Shown here: positions 1-8,398 of the stretch, piece after piece
Numbering within the stretch: the first letter of the stretch is position 1
Layout of the letters: every line of letters starts with the position of its first letter
Source: 13-2-20CM-66-19 sp963824395
GTDB lineage: Bacteria; Pseudomonadota; Gammaproteobacteria; Steroidobacterales; Steroidobacteraceae
Assembly: GCA_963824395.1 (NCBI GenBank)
Contig: CAWGPF010000001.1
Span: forward strand, 310,001-374,000
Reading direction: 5' to 3'
Length of the DNA stretch: 64,000 nt
Program-made: the position numbers and the translations under genes
The notes under the pieces: model-generated
Databases searched by the model: none
Told to the model about the DNA's origin: nothing
What the model saw: only the letters and a program-made list of their open reading frames with translations

Positions 1-834
1 GTTGAGGGGCACGCCCCCGATGGAGGCCAGCATGCGCGTGACCACCTGCTCGGAGGGCATTTCCATGGTAAAGATCGCAACCGCAGCCTTGGTCTTGGGA
101 TTAACGGCTGCGTACTCGGCCATGTTGACCGCGAGCGTGGATTTGCCCATCGAGGGGCGGCCGGCGACGATGACGAGGTCGCCTGGGCGCAGGCCGCCGG
201 TGAGCTTGTCGAATTCAGTGAACCCGGTCGGAAGGCCGCGCAGCTGGTCGGGATTGTTGTGCCACTCATCGATCTGGTCGATGACCGCCGGCAGGAGCGA
301 GCGCACCGATACCGCACCGTCGCGCTTGCGGAAGGTCCCTTCCGCGATCTCGAACACCTTCTGCTCTGCCCGGTCGACCAGCGCGCGTGCGGTTTCGCCA
401 TCGTTGTTGAATACCGCCGAGACGATGTCGGTGCCGGCGCGGATCAGCTGACGCAGCAGCGAGCGCTCGCGCACGATCTCCGCGTAAGCGCGCACATTAG
501 CCGCTGTGGGCGTGTCGCGCGCGACCGAGCTTAGATAAGCAAGACCCCCGGCACCATCGAGATTGCCGGTGCGCTCGAGATGCTGAGAGACGGTGACAAC
601 GTCACAGGGTTTGCCGTCTGCGGCGAGCTCACCGATCGCGGCGAAGATCAGGCGATGATCGGGGCGGTAGAAGTCTTCCGGGAGGACCTGGTCGGCCACC
701 GTGTCCCAGGCAGCCGGATCGAGGAGAAGTCCGCCGAGCACCGCCTGCTCAGCTTCCACTGAGTGCGGCGGTGTCGGCGCATCAATGAGGGCGACCGAGC
801 CCGAATCCCCGCGCGTCTTGGCGGAACCGGCCAC
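1..834 (-). CDS. dnaB: replicative DNA helicase DnaB (5' part, runs off the window)
   Basis: The minus-strand frame is open over 278 codons and continues beyond base 1. It has the DnaB N-terminal domain (conserved start PHSVEAEQAVLGG), then the linker and the start of the RecA-like motor domain with Walker A GRPSMGKST near the window edge, followed by the EMP of the next strand. DnaB is the hexameric helicase that unwinds DNA at the replication fork. I place the start at a GTG at 834 preceded by an AAAAAAGG stretch; the true start could differ by a few codons. It follows rplI in the usual rpsF-rpsR-rplI-dnaB order. The C-terminal half is not in view. Confidence 0.93.
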   Translation of the reverse strand, partial: MAGSAKTRGDSGSVALIDAPTPPHSVEAEQAVLGGLLLDPAAWDTVADQVLPEDFYRPDHRLIFAAIGELAADGKPCDVVTVSQHLERTGNLDGAGGLAYLSSVARDTPTAANVRAYAEIVRERSLLRQLIRAGTDIVSAVFNNDGETARALVDRAEQKVFEIAEGTFRKRDGAVSVRSLLPAVIDQIDEWHNNPDQLRGLPTGFTEFDKLTGGLRPGDLVIVAGRPSMGKSTLAVNMAEYAAVNPKTKAAVAIFTMEMPSEQVVTRMLASIGGVPLN

Positions 835-858
835 CCTTTTTTGCCTGGCCGAAGCGGC

Positions 859-1308
859 TTACTCTTCGGCGACGATCGTGATGTGCAGCGGCACGTCGAT
901 GTCGGCGTGCAGGTGCACGCTCACCACGTGCTCGCCCACCGTGCGCAGCGGGCCCGCCGGCAGGCGCACCTCGCTGCGCTCGATCTTCTGGCCATCGCGC
1001 GTGGCGGCCTCGGCGATATCGGCGGTGCCGATGGAGCCGAACAGCTTCCCCTCGGTGCCGGCCTTGGCAGTGATCGTGAGCTTGAACTCCTTCAGCACCG
1101 CGGCCCGCCCTTCGGCGGAGGCGAAATGCTCGTGCGCCAGGCGCTCGAGCTCCGCGCGCCGCGCCTCAAAGCGCGCCACGTTATCCGGGGTGGCGAGCGT
1201 CGCCTTGCCCTCGGGCAGGAGGAAGTTGCGGCCGTAGCCGGAGCGCACCTTCACGCGATCGCCGATGTTGCCGAGGTTGGCAACCTTCTGCAGCAGAATG
1301 ACGTCCAT
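859..1308 (-). CDS. rplI: 50S ribosomal protein L9
   Basis: 149 residues, the normal length for L9. The N-terminal domain begins MDVILLQKVANLGNIGD and contains the hallmark VKVRSGYGRNFLLP; the long connecting helix and the C-terminal domain follow. L9 binds domain V of 23S rRNA at the base of the L1 stalk and helps maintain reading frame. It lies between rpsR (11-base gap) and dnaB on the same strand, so it is part of a conserved ribosomal operon. Confidence 0.97.
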   Translation of the reverse strand: MDVILLQKVANLGNIGDRVKVRSGYGRNFLLPEGKATLATPDNVARFEARRAELERLAHEHFASAEGRAAVLKEFKLTITAKAGTEGKLFGSIGTADIAEAATRDGQKIERSEVRLPAGPLRTVGEHVVSVHLHADIDVPLHITIVAEE

Positions 1309-1319
1309 TGCGCTGCCCC

Positions 1320-1586
1320 TTAGTGCTGGTCGGTGTACGGCAGGAGCGCGAGGAAGCGCGCCCGCTTGATCGCCACAGCCAGCTGCCGCTGGTAGAAGGA
1401 CTTGGTGCCGGTGATGCGGCTCGGCACGATCTTGCCCGTCTCGGTGACGTAGCCCTTGAGCGTTGCGAGATCCTTGTAGTCGATCTGCTTCACGCCCTCG
1501 GCGGTGAAGCGGCAGAACTTCTTGCGACGCGAGAAACGGCTGCCGCCGCCACCACCGCCGCCGCCGGGTCCTCTGGACATTGCCAT
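1320..1586 (-). CDS. rpsR: 30S ribosomal protein S18
   Basis: 88 residues. The core matches S18: RRKKFCRFTAEG near the N terminus and TGTKSFYQRQLAVAIKRARF in the C-terminal half, which contacts 16S rRNA and S6. The N terminus is longer than in E. coli and carries a run of eight glycines (residues about 8-15), an oddity likely to be disordered. It sits between rpsF and rplI in the same operon. Confidence 0.97.
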   Translation of the reverse strand: MAMSRGPGGGGGGGGSRFSRRKKFCRFTAEGVKQIDYKDLATLKGYVTETGKIVPSRITGTKSFYQRQLAVAIKRARFLALLPYTDQH

Positions 1587-1612
1587 GATGTGTGTTCCTT
1601 TAGGAGGCGCCT

Positions 1613-2029
1613 TCAGGCGCTCTCGGCTGCGGAGTTGTCGTCGTCATCGGCGCTCGGGCCATCATCGCGGGCGCGTTCGCGCCGGCGCGGGGCACCGTCA
1701 CCCTCCTCGTCCGCCGCCTTCGCCATCGGCGAAGGATCGGTGACGGCCGAGTCCATGTTGACGACCAGGTGACGCAGCACCGCGTCGCTGAAACGGAAGG
1801 CGCCGGTGAGCTCATCGAGGGTCTTCTGGTCCGTCTCGATGTTCATCAGCACGTAGTGGGCTTTGTGCACCTTGGCGAGCGGGTAGGCGAGCTGGCGCCG
1901 TCCCCAGTCCTCCAGGCGATGCACCTGACCGCCACCGGCGGCGATCATGCCCTTGTAGCGCTCGATCATGGCGGGCACCTGCTCGCTCTGATCCGGGTGC
2001 ACGAGAAAAACGACTTCGTAATGCCTCAT
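1613..2029 (-). CDS. rpsF: 30S ribosomal protein S6
   Basis: 138 residues from the ATG at 2029, which gives the standard MRHYEVVFLVHPDQSEQV start and has an AGGGAG ribosome binding site just upstream. An 18-codon N-terminal extension is possible in frame but has no site and is unlikely. S6 forms the S6:S18 heterodimer on the 30S platform. The C-terminal tail (after about residue 103) is unusually long, first basic then a run of Asp/Glu, reminiscent of S6 proteins that are glutamylated in E. coli. First gene of the rpsF-rpsR-rplI-dnaB run. Confidence 0.96.
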   Translation of the reverse strand: MRHYEVVFLVHPDQSEQVPAMIERYKGMIAAGGGQVHRLEDWGRRQLAYPLAKVHKAHYVLMNIETDQKTLDELTGAFRFSDAVLRHLVVNMDSAVTDPSPMAKAADEEGDGAPRRRERARDDGPSADDDDNSAAESA

Positions 2030-2049
2030 GAATGCTCCCTTCGGATTAA

Positions 2050-2081
2050 GCCGCCCGGTTTTAAGGCTGTCCCGGTGCGGC
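2050..2081 (-). promoter_or_regulatory. candidate S6:S18 leader hairpin upstream of rpsF
   Basis: An inverted repeat with arms GCCGCACCGG and CCGGGCGGC around a 13-base loop lies about 20 bases before the rpsF start codon. Many bacteria autoregulate this operon through an S6:S18-binding leader structure in exactly this place. The position fits, but I have not matched the detailed consensus, so the call is an inference. Confidence 0.35.
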
Positions 2082-2106
2082 AAGGAGTGAACGCAGCGTC
2101 GGGGCT

Positions 2107-2132
2107 GCGCCCCTTCGGATTTGAAGGGGCGC
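2107..2132 (-). terminator. inverted repeat between the isomerase gene and rpsF
   Basis: Arms GCGCCCCTTC and GAAGGGGCGC form a perfect 10-base-pair stem with a six-base loop, 60 bases beyond the stop of the upstream minus-strand gene. No T tract follows, so it may be a weak or Rho-assisted terminator, or a transcript-stabilising hairpin. Confidence 0.45.
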
Positions 2133-2191
2133 GCAGCATACTCAAAGCCACCGCGCGGTGCAACGCCTGGCCCGAGCGCATCGCTTGCCGA

Positions 2192-3070
2192 TCAAGGGCT
2201 TGCGGGGCCTTCGGCGCCGGACACCCGGGCCAGCACCCGGCGGGTCGCTGAGGCCACCCGGGCGGCGATCTCGTGCGCCGGCAGCGCCTTGAGCTCCTCG
2301 CTGAACACCTCGACCGCCACCGTGAGCCCGGGCTCTTGGGACAGCAGCCCCTTTAGCAGGTCCACCAGCGGCAGCTCCCCCTCCCCGGGCAGCAGCCGCC
2401 CGCCCATCGGCGTGTAGGGCGTGCCCGGGGGCGGCTCGCGCCGGTCGGAGATCTGCACACCCCCGATCAGGCCCTGCGGCACGTCCCGCAGCTGCCCGAG
2501 CGTCCCGCCGCTTCGGGCGAAGTGCCAGGTGTCGAGCAGCAGCGTGAGGTTCTTCGACCCCACGCCCGACACGATCCGCTGCGCGGTCGCCAGATCCGGG
2601 ATCGCGCTCTCGGGCAGGAACTCGAGCGTCAGGCGCACCCCGCGGCGGCGGGCGCGCTCGGCGAGCGGACCCAGGCAGTCGATGAAGGCCTGCTCCGCCA
2701 CGGCGCCGCCGCCGAAGTGGGCAAGATTGATGGTCTCGGCCTCGAGCGCCTCGGCGGCCTCGTAGCAGCGCTCCTCGGTGAACTCGAAGTACGAGCGGTT
2801 CTCCGCGGGCACTTCGGCCGGTTTCGGGGTGCCCGGGAGCACGCCGATCAGCGGGTCGATGGCATGCACCCGCACACCCGTGTCGGTGAGACGCCGGCGC
2901 AGCTGCGCAGCGCTCACCCCGCGCGAGCGGCTCGCCTCGTACATGCCGGCGGTGAGGGTCACGGCGCCGAGGCCGGCGCCGCCGGCAGCCTCGATGAGCG
3001 GCTCCAGCGGCGTACCGATCGCGGTACCCCAGCACAATCCGATGACCGGCGACTCGTCGATCCTAGGCAT
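2192..3070 (-). CDS. sugar phosphate isomerase/epimerase-like TIM-barrel protein
   Basis: 292 residues with the look of the xylose-isomerase-like TIM-barrel family (AP endonuclease family 2). Features include the ITLTAGMY-like early strand, a central LEFLPES segment with metal-ligand Glu, LLLDTWHFARSGG (Asp/His ligands), VQISDRRE and a late EVFSEEL strand. Such enzymes isomerise or epimerise small polyols and related ring compounds using a divalent metal. The specific substrate cannot be read from sequence. It is transcribed divergently from the alpha/beta hydrolase at 3105, with only 34 bases between the start codons. Confidence 0.75.
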   Translation of the reverse strand: MPRIDESPVIGLCWGTAIGTPLEPLIEAAGGAGLGAVTLTAGMYEASRSRGVSAAQLRRRLTDTGVRVHAIDPLIGVLPGTPKPAEVPAENRSYFEFTEERCYEAAEALEAETINLAHFGGGAVAEQAFIDCLGPLAERARRRGVRLTLEFLPESAIPDLATAQRIVSGVGSKNLTLLLDTWHFARSGGTLGQLRDVPQGLIGGVQISDRREPPPGTPYTPMGGRLLPGEGELPLVDLLKGLLSQEPGLTVAVEVFSEELKALPAHEIAARVASATRRVLARVSGAEGPASP

Positions 3071-3104
3071 AGCGGCTCCGGCGGCTCATGAGCATGATAG
3101 GGAC

Positions 3105-4148
3105 ATGACGATCACGTACGAGAACATCCAAACGAATGGCGTGACCTTGCAGGTGGCAAGCGCCGGGCGCGGGCCGCCCGTCATCTTCTGCCATGGCTTC
3201 CCGGGCCTCGGCTATAGCTTCCGTCACCAGCTCCCGGCGGTGGCGGCCGCGGGCTTCCGCGCGCTGGCGCCGGATCAGCGCGGCTACGGCGGCAGCGACC
3301 GCCCCGCCGATCCCGCCCTCTACGATGCCGAGCACGTGATGCAGGACATGCTCGGCATCCTCGATGCGCTCAAGGAGAGCCAGGCCATCTTCGTCGGCCA
3401 CGACTTCGGCGCGCAGCAGGTCTGTAACCTCGCCGTGCGCCACCCCGCGCGTGTGGCGGCGGTGGTCATCATGAGCTGCCCCTACGACTTCGACCTCGCC
3501 GGTCGCGGGGGTGCCGGCTCCGCGGCAGTGCCGGCGCCTGATGCCGGGGCCGGCCCCTTCGCGGTCCCCGGGGTGCGCCCGTCGGCCGCCTTCGCCGCCA
3601 TCGCCCGCCAGCACTTCTTTCATATGCATTACTTCCAGGAGGTCGGGCCGCCCGAGGCCGAGCTCGGCGCCCGGCCGCGCGAGTTCCTGATGCGCCTGAT
3701 GCATGCCCTGAGCGCCCAGGGGCACCTGCTCGACTGGTCGAAATTCCCGAGCAAGGGTACCGGCTACCTCGACGTGCTCGCCCCGGCGCCGCCTTTGCCC
3801 TGGAGCTGGCTCACCGAGGCGGAGTTCGAGCACTACGTGCGCGAGTACACCCGCGCCGCCCCCGCCCTCACCTTCATCGGCGGCCTCAATTCCTACCGCA
3901 TGGCGGATCGCAACTGGGAGCTGGGCGCTGCCTTTGCCGATACCGACATCGCGCAGCCTGCGCTGTTCGTCGCGGGTGCCGAGGACGTGGTGCTGAAGAT
4001 GATCCCGGCGCATGCCATCGACACCATGAGCCGCCGCGTGCCGGGGCTGCGCGGGGTGGTGCTGGTGCCCGGTGCCGGTCATTTCGTGCAGCAGGAGCAG
4101 CCCGAGGCGGTGAACGCGGCGCTCCTGAAGTTCCTCAGGAGCCTTTGA
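3105..4148 (+). CDS. alpha/beta-fold hydrolase (epoxide hydrolase-like)
   Basis: 347 residues from the ATG at 3105; a longer upstream frame overlaps the divergent isomerase gene and is not credible. It shows the oxyanion HGFPG motif near residue 29, then DQRGYGGSDRP, a nucleophile elbow VGHDFGAQQ with Asp as probable nucleophile, and a terminal GAGHFVQQEQPE His. Asp in the elbow with HGFPG is typical of soluble epoxide hydrolases, so ring opening of an epoxide is plausible, but dehalogenase or other activity cannot be excluded. The 3' end overlaps the convergent luciferase-like gene by 14 bases. Confidence 0.8.
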   Translation: MTITYENIQTNGVTLQVASAGRGPPVIFCHGFPGLGYSFRHQLPAVAAAGFRALAPDQRGYGGSDRPADPALYDAEHVMQDMLGILDALKESQAIFVGHDFGAQQVCNLAVRHPARVAAVVIMSCPYDFDLAGRGGAGSAAVPAPDAGAGPFAVPGVRPSAAFAAIARQHFFHMHYFQEVGPPEAELGARPREFLMRLMHALSAQGHLLDWSKFPSKGTGYLDVLAPAPPLPWSWLTEAEFEHYVREYTRAAPALTFIGGLNSYRMADRNWELGAAFADTDIAQPALFVAGAEDVVLKMIPAHAIDTMSRRVPGLRGVVLVPGAGHFVQQEQPEAVNAALLKFLRSL

Positions 4149-5029
4149 GCGCCACCAGCCGCTCACAGAACGCAGCAAAGTCCTGCGGGCCGCGGCAGAA
4201 CGCGCTCGGGAAGAGCTCGATCATGTTGGCGCCGGCGGCGACGAGCGCCGGCACCGCCCGAAGCGTTGCCTCAAGGTCCGGGGCACCGTCGGCGCGGAAT
4301 GCGAAGCGCGGCACGACGCGCACCGTGAAGGCCGCAGGATCGCGGCCGCCGGCGGCAACACCAGCGCGCAGCCGCGCGATGACCGGCGCAAGCTTCGCCG
4401 GGATCCTGCTCCATCGGGATCCAGCCGTCGGCCACCTTGGCCATGCGCTCGATGTTGCGCTCGGTCGGGGCGATGCCGAGCCAGATCGGCACGTGCGCCT
4501 GCACCGGGCGCGGGTAGGAGTAGATCTTGTCGAAGTTCACCGTCTTGCCGTGGAAGGCCGCCGGCGCCTCACTCCACAGCAGGCGGCACACCTCGATCTG
4601 TTCGAAGAAGCGGGTGTTGCGCCCCTCCCAGGGGATGCCGGCGGCGTCGTACTCCTCCTTCTGCCACCCGACCCCGAGCCCGATGCTCACGCGCCCGCGC
4701 GACATCACATCGAGCGTGGCGATCTGCTTGGCGAGCAGCACCGCGGGGCGCAGCGGAGCGATCACGATGCCGCTCGAGAGGCGGATGCGCTCGGTCACAC
4801 CGGCGAGCACGGCGAGCACCGTGAGGGGCTCGAACCAGGGATAGTCGAGCGGCGCCGGGAAGCGCCCGTAGGGATAGTTCTGCACGTTCTCGCCCATCAC
4901 CACGTGATCGGTGAGGCTGACGAGGTCGACGCCGCGTTGCTCCGCCTCGCGGACGAGGCCGGTCACGGGCGCGAAGTCCCCGCCGAACCAGCTGTGCAGG
5001 CCGTAGAGGCCGATCGCCACCTGTGTCAT
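4135..5029 (-). pseudogene. LLM-class F420-dependent oxidoreductase, broken by a single-base frameshift
   Basis: From the ATG at 5029 the frame reads as a luciferase-like monooxygenase of the F420-dependent kind (IGLYGLHSWFGGDF start, SLTDHVVMGEN, LGVGWQKEEYDAAG, PIWLGI, ADGWIPMEQDP). At about 4398-4402 the frame breaks: removing one G/C from the local CCGGG restores AKLAPVIARLRAG and continues in the next frame to a natural C terminus and a TGA at 4135. The reconstructed protein is about 297 residues, normal for the family, and every other part is intact. It is therefore either a very recent pseudogene or a one-base sequence error. F420-dependent members transfer hydride between F420 and alcohols, steroids or nitro compounds; the F420 biosynthesis genes are less than 1 kb away. 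Confidence 0.85.
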
Positions 5030-5106
5030 TCGTGTCCCCCGGGGCGCGCGTCGGGTGCGGGCCTTGGTTACTATAGCCACTGCCCTCGCCGCAACGAATC
5101 CTTGAA

Positions 5107-5958
5107 ATGAACGACAAGCCACTTCCCCTGACACTCTCCGGCCGGACGGCGCTCGTGAGCGGTGGCGGGGCCGGCATCGGGCGCGCCATCGCGGAGTCCT
5201 TCGCAGGGCTCGGCGCCCGGGTCGTCATCGCGGAGATCGATCCGGCGCGCGCCGAGGCGGCGCGCGCCGCGCTCACCGGCAGCCCGGGAAGCTGGGTGTC
5301 GGTCACCGACGTGCGCTCGGGGGCGGCCGTCGAGGCGCTCGCCGCCGAGATCGAAGGGCGCTGCGGTGCACTCGACGTGCTCGTTAACAATGTCGGGGAT
5401 TTCCTCAACGTCATAAAGCCCTTCGAGCGCACCACGGAAGAGGAGTGGGATGCGCTCTACGCGACGAACCTGCGCCACCTGTTCCTGGTCACGCGCGCGG
5501 CCATTCCGCTGCTGCGCCGTGCCACGCGCGGCGCCAGCATCATCAACCTCTCCACCATCGAGGCCTTCCGCGGCATCCCGATGGCGGCGGTCTATTCGGC
5601 CTTCAAGTCCGCCGTCACCGGCTTCACCAAGAGCCTCGCGCTCGAGCTTGGCCCGCACGGCATCCGCGTCAATGCGATCGCGCCCGAGACCACCGAGACC
5701 GAGCAGGTGAAGCCCTCACTCTTCATTCCGCCGCAGTACCAGGAGCACATCCGCCGCTGGATCCCCCTCGGGCGCTTCGGCACACCCGCCGATGCGGCCG
5801 GGTGCGCGGTGTTCCTCGCCAGCGAGCTGTCAGCCTGGGTGACCGGTACGACGATCCATCTCGACGGGGGCGCGCTCGCGGCCGGCGGCTGGTACCGCAC
5901 GCCCGATGAGCGCTGGACCAACGTGCCGGTGGTGAGCGACAGCGGACTAAAATTCTGA
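5107..5958 (+). CDS. short-chain dehydrogenase/reductase
   Basis: 283 residues. Classical SDR layout: cofactor-binding SGGGAGIG at residues 18-25, NNVG in the middle, NLST with the catalytic Ser, Tyr163 and Lys167 in YSAFK, and a C-terminal HLDGG. It interconverts an alcohol and a ketone using NAD(P). The GGGAGIG glycine motif departs a little from the usual TGxxxGIG. It starts 77 bases from the divergent luciferase-like gene and runs into the F420 operon with an 18-base gap, so it may be co-transcribed with npdG-cofE-cofD-cofC and work on the same substrate. The natural substrate is unknown. Confidence 0.85.
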   Translation: MNDKPLPLTLSGRTALVSGGGAGIGRAIAESFAGLGARVVIAEIDPARAEAARAALTGSPGSWVSVTDVRSGAAVEALAAEIEGRCGALDVLVNNVGDFLNVIKPFERTTEEEWDALYATNLRHLFLVTRAAIPLLRRATRGASIINLSTIEAFRGIPMAAVYSAFKSAVTGFTKSLALELGPHGIRVNAIAPETTETEQVKPSLFIPPQYQEHIRRWIPLGRFGTPADAAGCAVFLASELSAWVTGTTIHLDGGALAAGGWYRTPDERWTNVPVVSDSGLKF

Positions 5959-5976
5959 CAGAACCTCAAGAGACCG

Positions 5977-6681
5977 ATGACCCCTGAACCGACTGCCCCG
6001 AACGCGCCGAACGCCCCCCCACTGATCGCCATCGTCGGCGGCACCGGCAAGCTCGGCGCGGCCCTCGCCCGGCGCTGGGTGAAGGCGGGACTTCAGGTGA
6101 TGATCGGCTCGCGTGATGCCGCCCGCGCCCGGGAGGCCGCAGCGCGGCTTGCGACCGAGTGTGGCGCGCCGGTGCGGGCCGGCAGCAACCTCGAGGCTGC
6201 CACCCAGGGCGGGCTCATCGTCGTCACGGTGCCGTACGCGGCCCACACCGCCACGCTCGATGAGATCAGGAGTGCCGCGGCCGGCAAGCTCGTGGTGGAC
6301 ACGACGGTGCCGCTCGTGCCCCCGAAGGTGATGCGCGTGCAGCTGCCGCCGGAAGGCTCGGCCGCGGTGAAGGCCCAGCAGCTACTGGGCGAGCGGGTGA
6401 CGGTGGTCGGCGCCTTCCACAGCGTCGCGGCACACAAGCTCGCCACCGATGCCCTCATCGACTGCGACGTGCTGGTGTTCGGCGACAGCAAGGAGGCGCG
6501 CGCGCGCGTCATCGAGCTGGCGCGCCGCGCGGGCCTGCGGGGTCTGCACGGCGGCGCGCTCGCCAACTCCGCCGCCGCCGAGGCGCTCACCTCGGTCCTC
6601 ATCTTCATCAACAAGAACTACGCGGTGGACGGCGCCGGCGTGCGCATCACGGGCGCGCTCCACGAAGCCGCCGACGGATGA
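5977..6681 (+). CDS. npdG: NADPH-dependent F420 reductase (F420H2:NADP oxidoreductase)
   Basis: 234 residues. After a Pro/Ala-rich N terminus there is an IAIVGGTGKLGAALARRW Rossmann start, SRD for NADP phosphate recognition, VTVPY, a central GAFHSVAAHKL and VFGDSKEA, as in Fno/NpdG proteins. The enzyme passes hydride between NADPH and F420 and thus keeps the F420H2 pool charged. The stop overlaps the cofE start (ATGA), which strongly supports an F420-related role rather than a generic NAD-binding protein. Confidence 0.88.
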   Translation: MTPEPTAPNAPNAPPLIAIVGGTGKLGAALARRWVKAGLQVMIGSRDAARAREAAARLATECGAPVRAGSNLEAATQGGLIVVTVPYAAHTATLDEIRSAAAGKLVVDTTVPLVPPKVMRVQLPPEGSAAVKAQQLLGERVTVVGAFHSVAAHKLATDALIDCDVLVFGDSKEARARVIELARRAGLRGLHGGALANSAAAEALTSVLIFINKNYAVDGAGVRITGALHEAADG

Positions 6682-7454
6682 CCGCTGAGGCGGCCCCGCT
6701 GACGCTGACGGCGCTGCCGGGCGTGCCGGAGGTGCTGGCGGGGAGCGATCTTGCCGCACTCCTGGCAGGCGCCCTCGAGGCTGCCGCCCTCGAACTGCGC
6801 GCGCACGACGTGCTGGTCGTGGCACAGAAGATCGTCTCCAAGGCTGAAGGACGCTACGTCACCCTCGGCTCGGTGCAGCCGCAGGCGCGGGCGCTCGAGC
6901 TCGCCGCCGTCACGGGTAAGGACCCGCGCCTCATCGAGCTCATCCTGGCCGAGTCGAGCGAGGTGCTGCGGGCAAAGCGCGACGTCCTGATCGTGCGCCA
7001 CCGGCTCGGCTTCGTCATGGCCAACGCCGGCATCGACCGCTCCAACGTGCCCGCCGCTCAGGGCGCCGAGCGGGTGCTGCTGCTGCCGCTGGATCCGGAA
7101 GGTAGCGCGGCGCGGCTGCGCACTGCCTTGGGTCGGCGCTGCGGCGTCACCCCGGGCGTCATCATCAGCGACAGCTTCGGGCGCCCCTGGCGGCGCGGCG
7201 TCGTCAACGTCGCGATCGGCGCGGCCGGCATCACCTCGCTCATCAACCGCCGCGGCCAGCGCGACCGCGGCGGCCGCACCCTCGAGGTCACCGAGGTCGC
7301 GCACGCGGACGCCATCGCCGCGGCCGCGGCCCTCGTGATGGGCGAGGCGGCCGAAGGCACGCCCGCGGTGCTCGTGCGGGGACTTGCGCCCCAGGGCCCC
7401 GAGATGCCCGCCGCCACGCTGATGCGCCCCGTTGCCGAGGACCTCTTCCGGTGA
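6678..7454 (+). CDS. cofE: coenzyme F420-0:L-glutamate ligase
   Basis: 258 residues, the length of stand-alone archaeal-type CofE. Recognisable signatures are VVAQKIVSKAEGR, the central RHRLGFVMANAGID, ISDSFGRPWRRG and the Gly/Ala-rich NVAIGAAG. CofE adds glutamates, the first by alpha and then gamma linkage, to F420-0 using GTP. It lacks the C-terminal nitroreductase-type FMN domain found in actinobacterial FbiB. The start overlaps npdG by four bases and the stop overlaps cofD by four bases. Confidence 0.93.
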   Translation: MTAEAAPLTLTALPGVPEVLAGSDLAALLAGALEAAALELRAHDVLVVAQKIVSKAEGRYVTLGSVQPQARALELAAVTGKDPRLIELILAESSEVLRAKRDVLIVRHRLGFVMANAGIDRSNVPAAQGAERVLLLPLDPEGSAARLRTALGRRCGVTPGVIISDSFGRPWRRGVVNVAIGAAGITSLINRRGQRDRGGRTLEVTEVAHADAIAAAAALVMGEAAEGTPAVLVRGLAPQGPEMPAATLMRPVAEDLFR

Positions 7455-8398
7455 CGGCTAACATCGTGGCGCTCTCCGGCGGCATCGGCGGCGCGAAGCT
7501 CGCGCTTGGCCTCTATCGCGTGCTGCCCCCGCAGGAACTCACCGTCATCGTCAACACCGGCGATGACTTCGAGCACCTGGGTCTCACGGTCTGTCCTGAC
7601 CTCGACACCACGCTCTATACGCTGGCAGGCCTTGCCAACCCCGAGCTCGGCTGGGGGCGGCGCGATGAGACCTGGAACTTCATGAAGACCCTCGAGTCGC
7701 TCGGTGGCGAGACCTGGTTCCGGCTCGGGGATGCGGATCTCGCGCTGCACGTCGAGCGCACCCAGCGCCTCAAGGCCGGGCAGACCCTGAGCGCGGTGAT
7801 CGCGGCGCTCGCGGCGCGCCTCGGTATCCGCGCCACCATCCTGCCGATGTCCGATGACCCGGTACGCACGCGCGTTGCGACCGCGGCCGGGGAACTCGGC
7901 TTCCAGGACTACTTCGTGCGCCAGCGCTGCGCGCCCGAGGTGCGCGCGCTGCGCTTCGAGGGCGCGGCAGCCGCGCGGGTCGCCCCTGGTGCGCTCGCCG
8001 CGCTCGCGGCACCGCAGCCGCGGGCCATCATTCTGTGTCCCTCGAACCCCTATCTGAGCGTCGACCCGCTCCTCGCCGTACCCGGGATGCGCGCCGCGCT
8101 GCGCGCCTCCGGCGCGCCGCTGATCGCGGTGACCCCGATCGTGGGCGGCCGGGCGATCAAGGGCCCCGCCGCGAAGATCATGGGAGAGCTCGGGCTTGCG
8201 CCCTCCGCCCTTACCATTGCCCGCCACTATGCAGGCCTCATCGATGGCTTCGTGCTCGATGATCGCGACGCCGCGCTCGCCCCGCAGTTCACACTTCCGC
8301 TGCACCTGACCAACACCGTGATGGCGAACCTCACCGACCGCGAGCGCCTGGCGCGCGAGGTGCTGGACTTTGCCGCCCGCATCGGCCGCCGCGCATGA
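7451..8398 (+). CDS. cofD: 2-phospho-L-lactate transferase (F420-0 or dehydro-F420-0 synthase)
   Basis: 315 residues from a GTG that overlaps the cofE stop. CofD hallmarks: LSGGIGGAKLALGL at the N terminus, VNTGDDFEHLG, CPDLDTTLYTLAG, ILPMSDDPVRT, and CPSNPYLSVDP followed by TPIVGGRAIKGPAAK. CofD joins the phospho-C3 unit, activated by CofC as a GDP ester, to Fo to give the F420-0 form. Which C3 unit (phospholactate, PEP or 3-phosphoglycerate) is used here cannot be decided by eye. Confidence 0.95.
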   Translation: MTANIVALSGGIGGAKLALGLYRVLPPQELTVIVNTGDDFEHLGLTVCPDLDTTLYTLAGLANPELGWGRRDETWNFMKTLESLGGETWFRLGDADLALHVERTQRLKAGQTLSAVIAALAARLGIRATILPMSDDPVRTRVATAAGELGFQDYFVRQRCAPEVRALRFEGAAAARVAPGALAALAAPQPRAIILCPSNPYLSVDPLLAVPGMRAALRASGAPLIAVTPIVGGRAIKGPAAKIMGELGLAPSALTIARHYAGLIDGFVLDDRDAALAPQFTLPLHLTNTVMANLTDRERLAREVLDFAARIGRRA

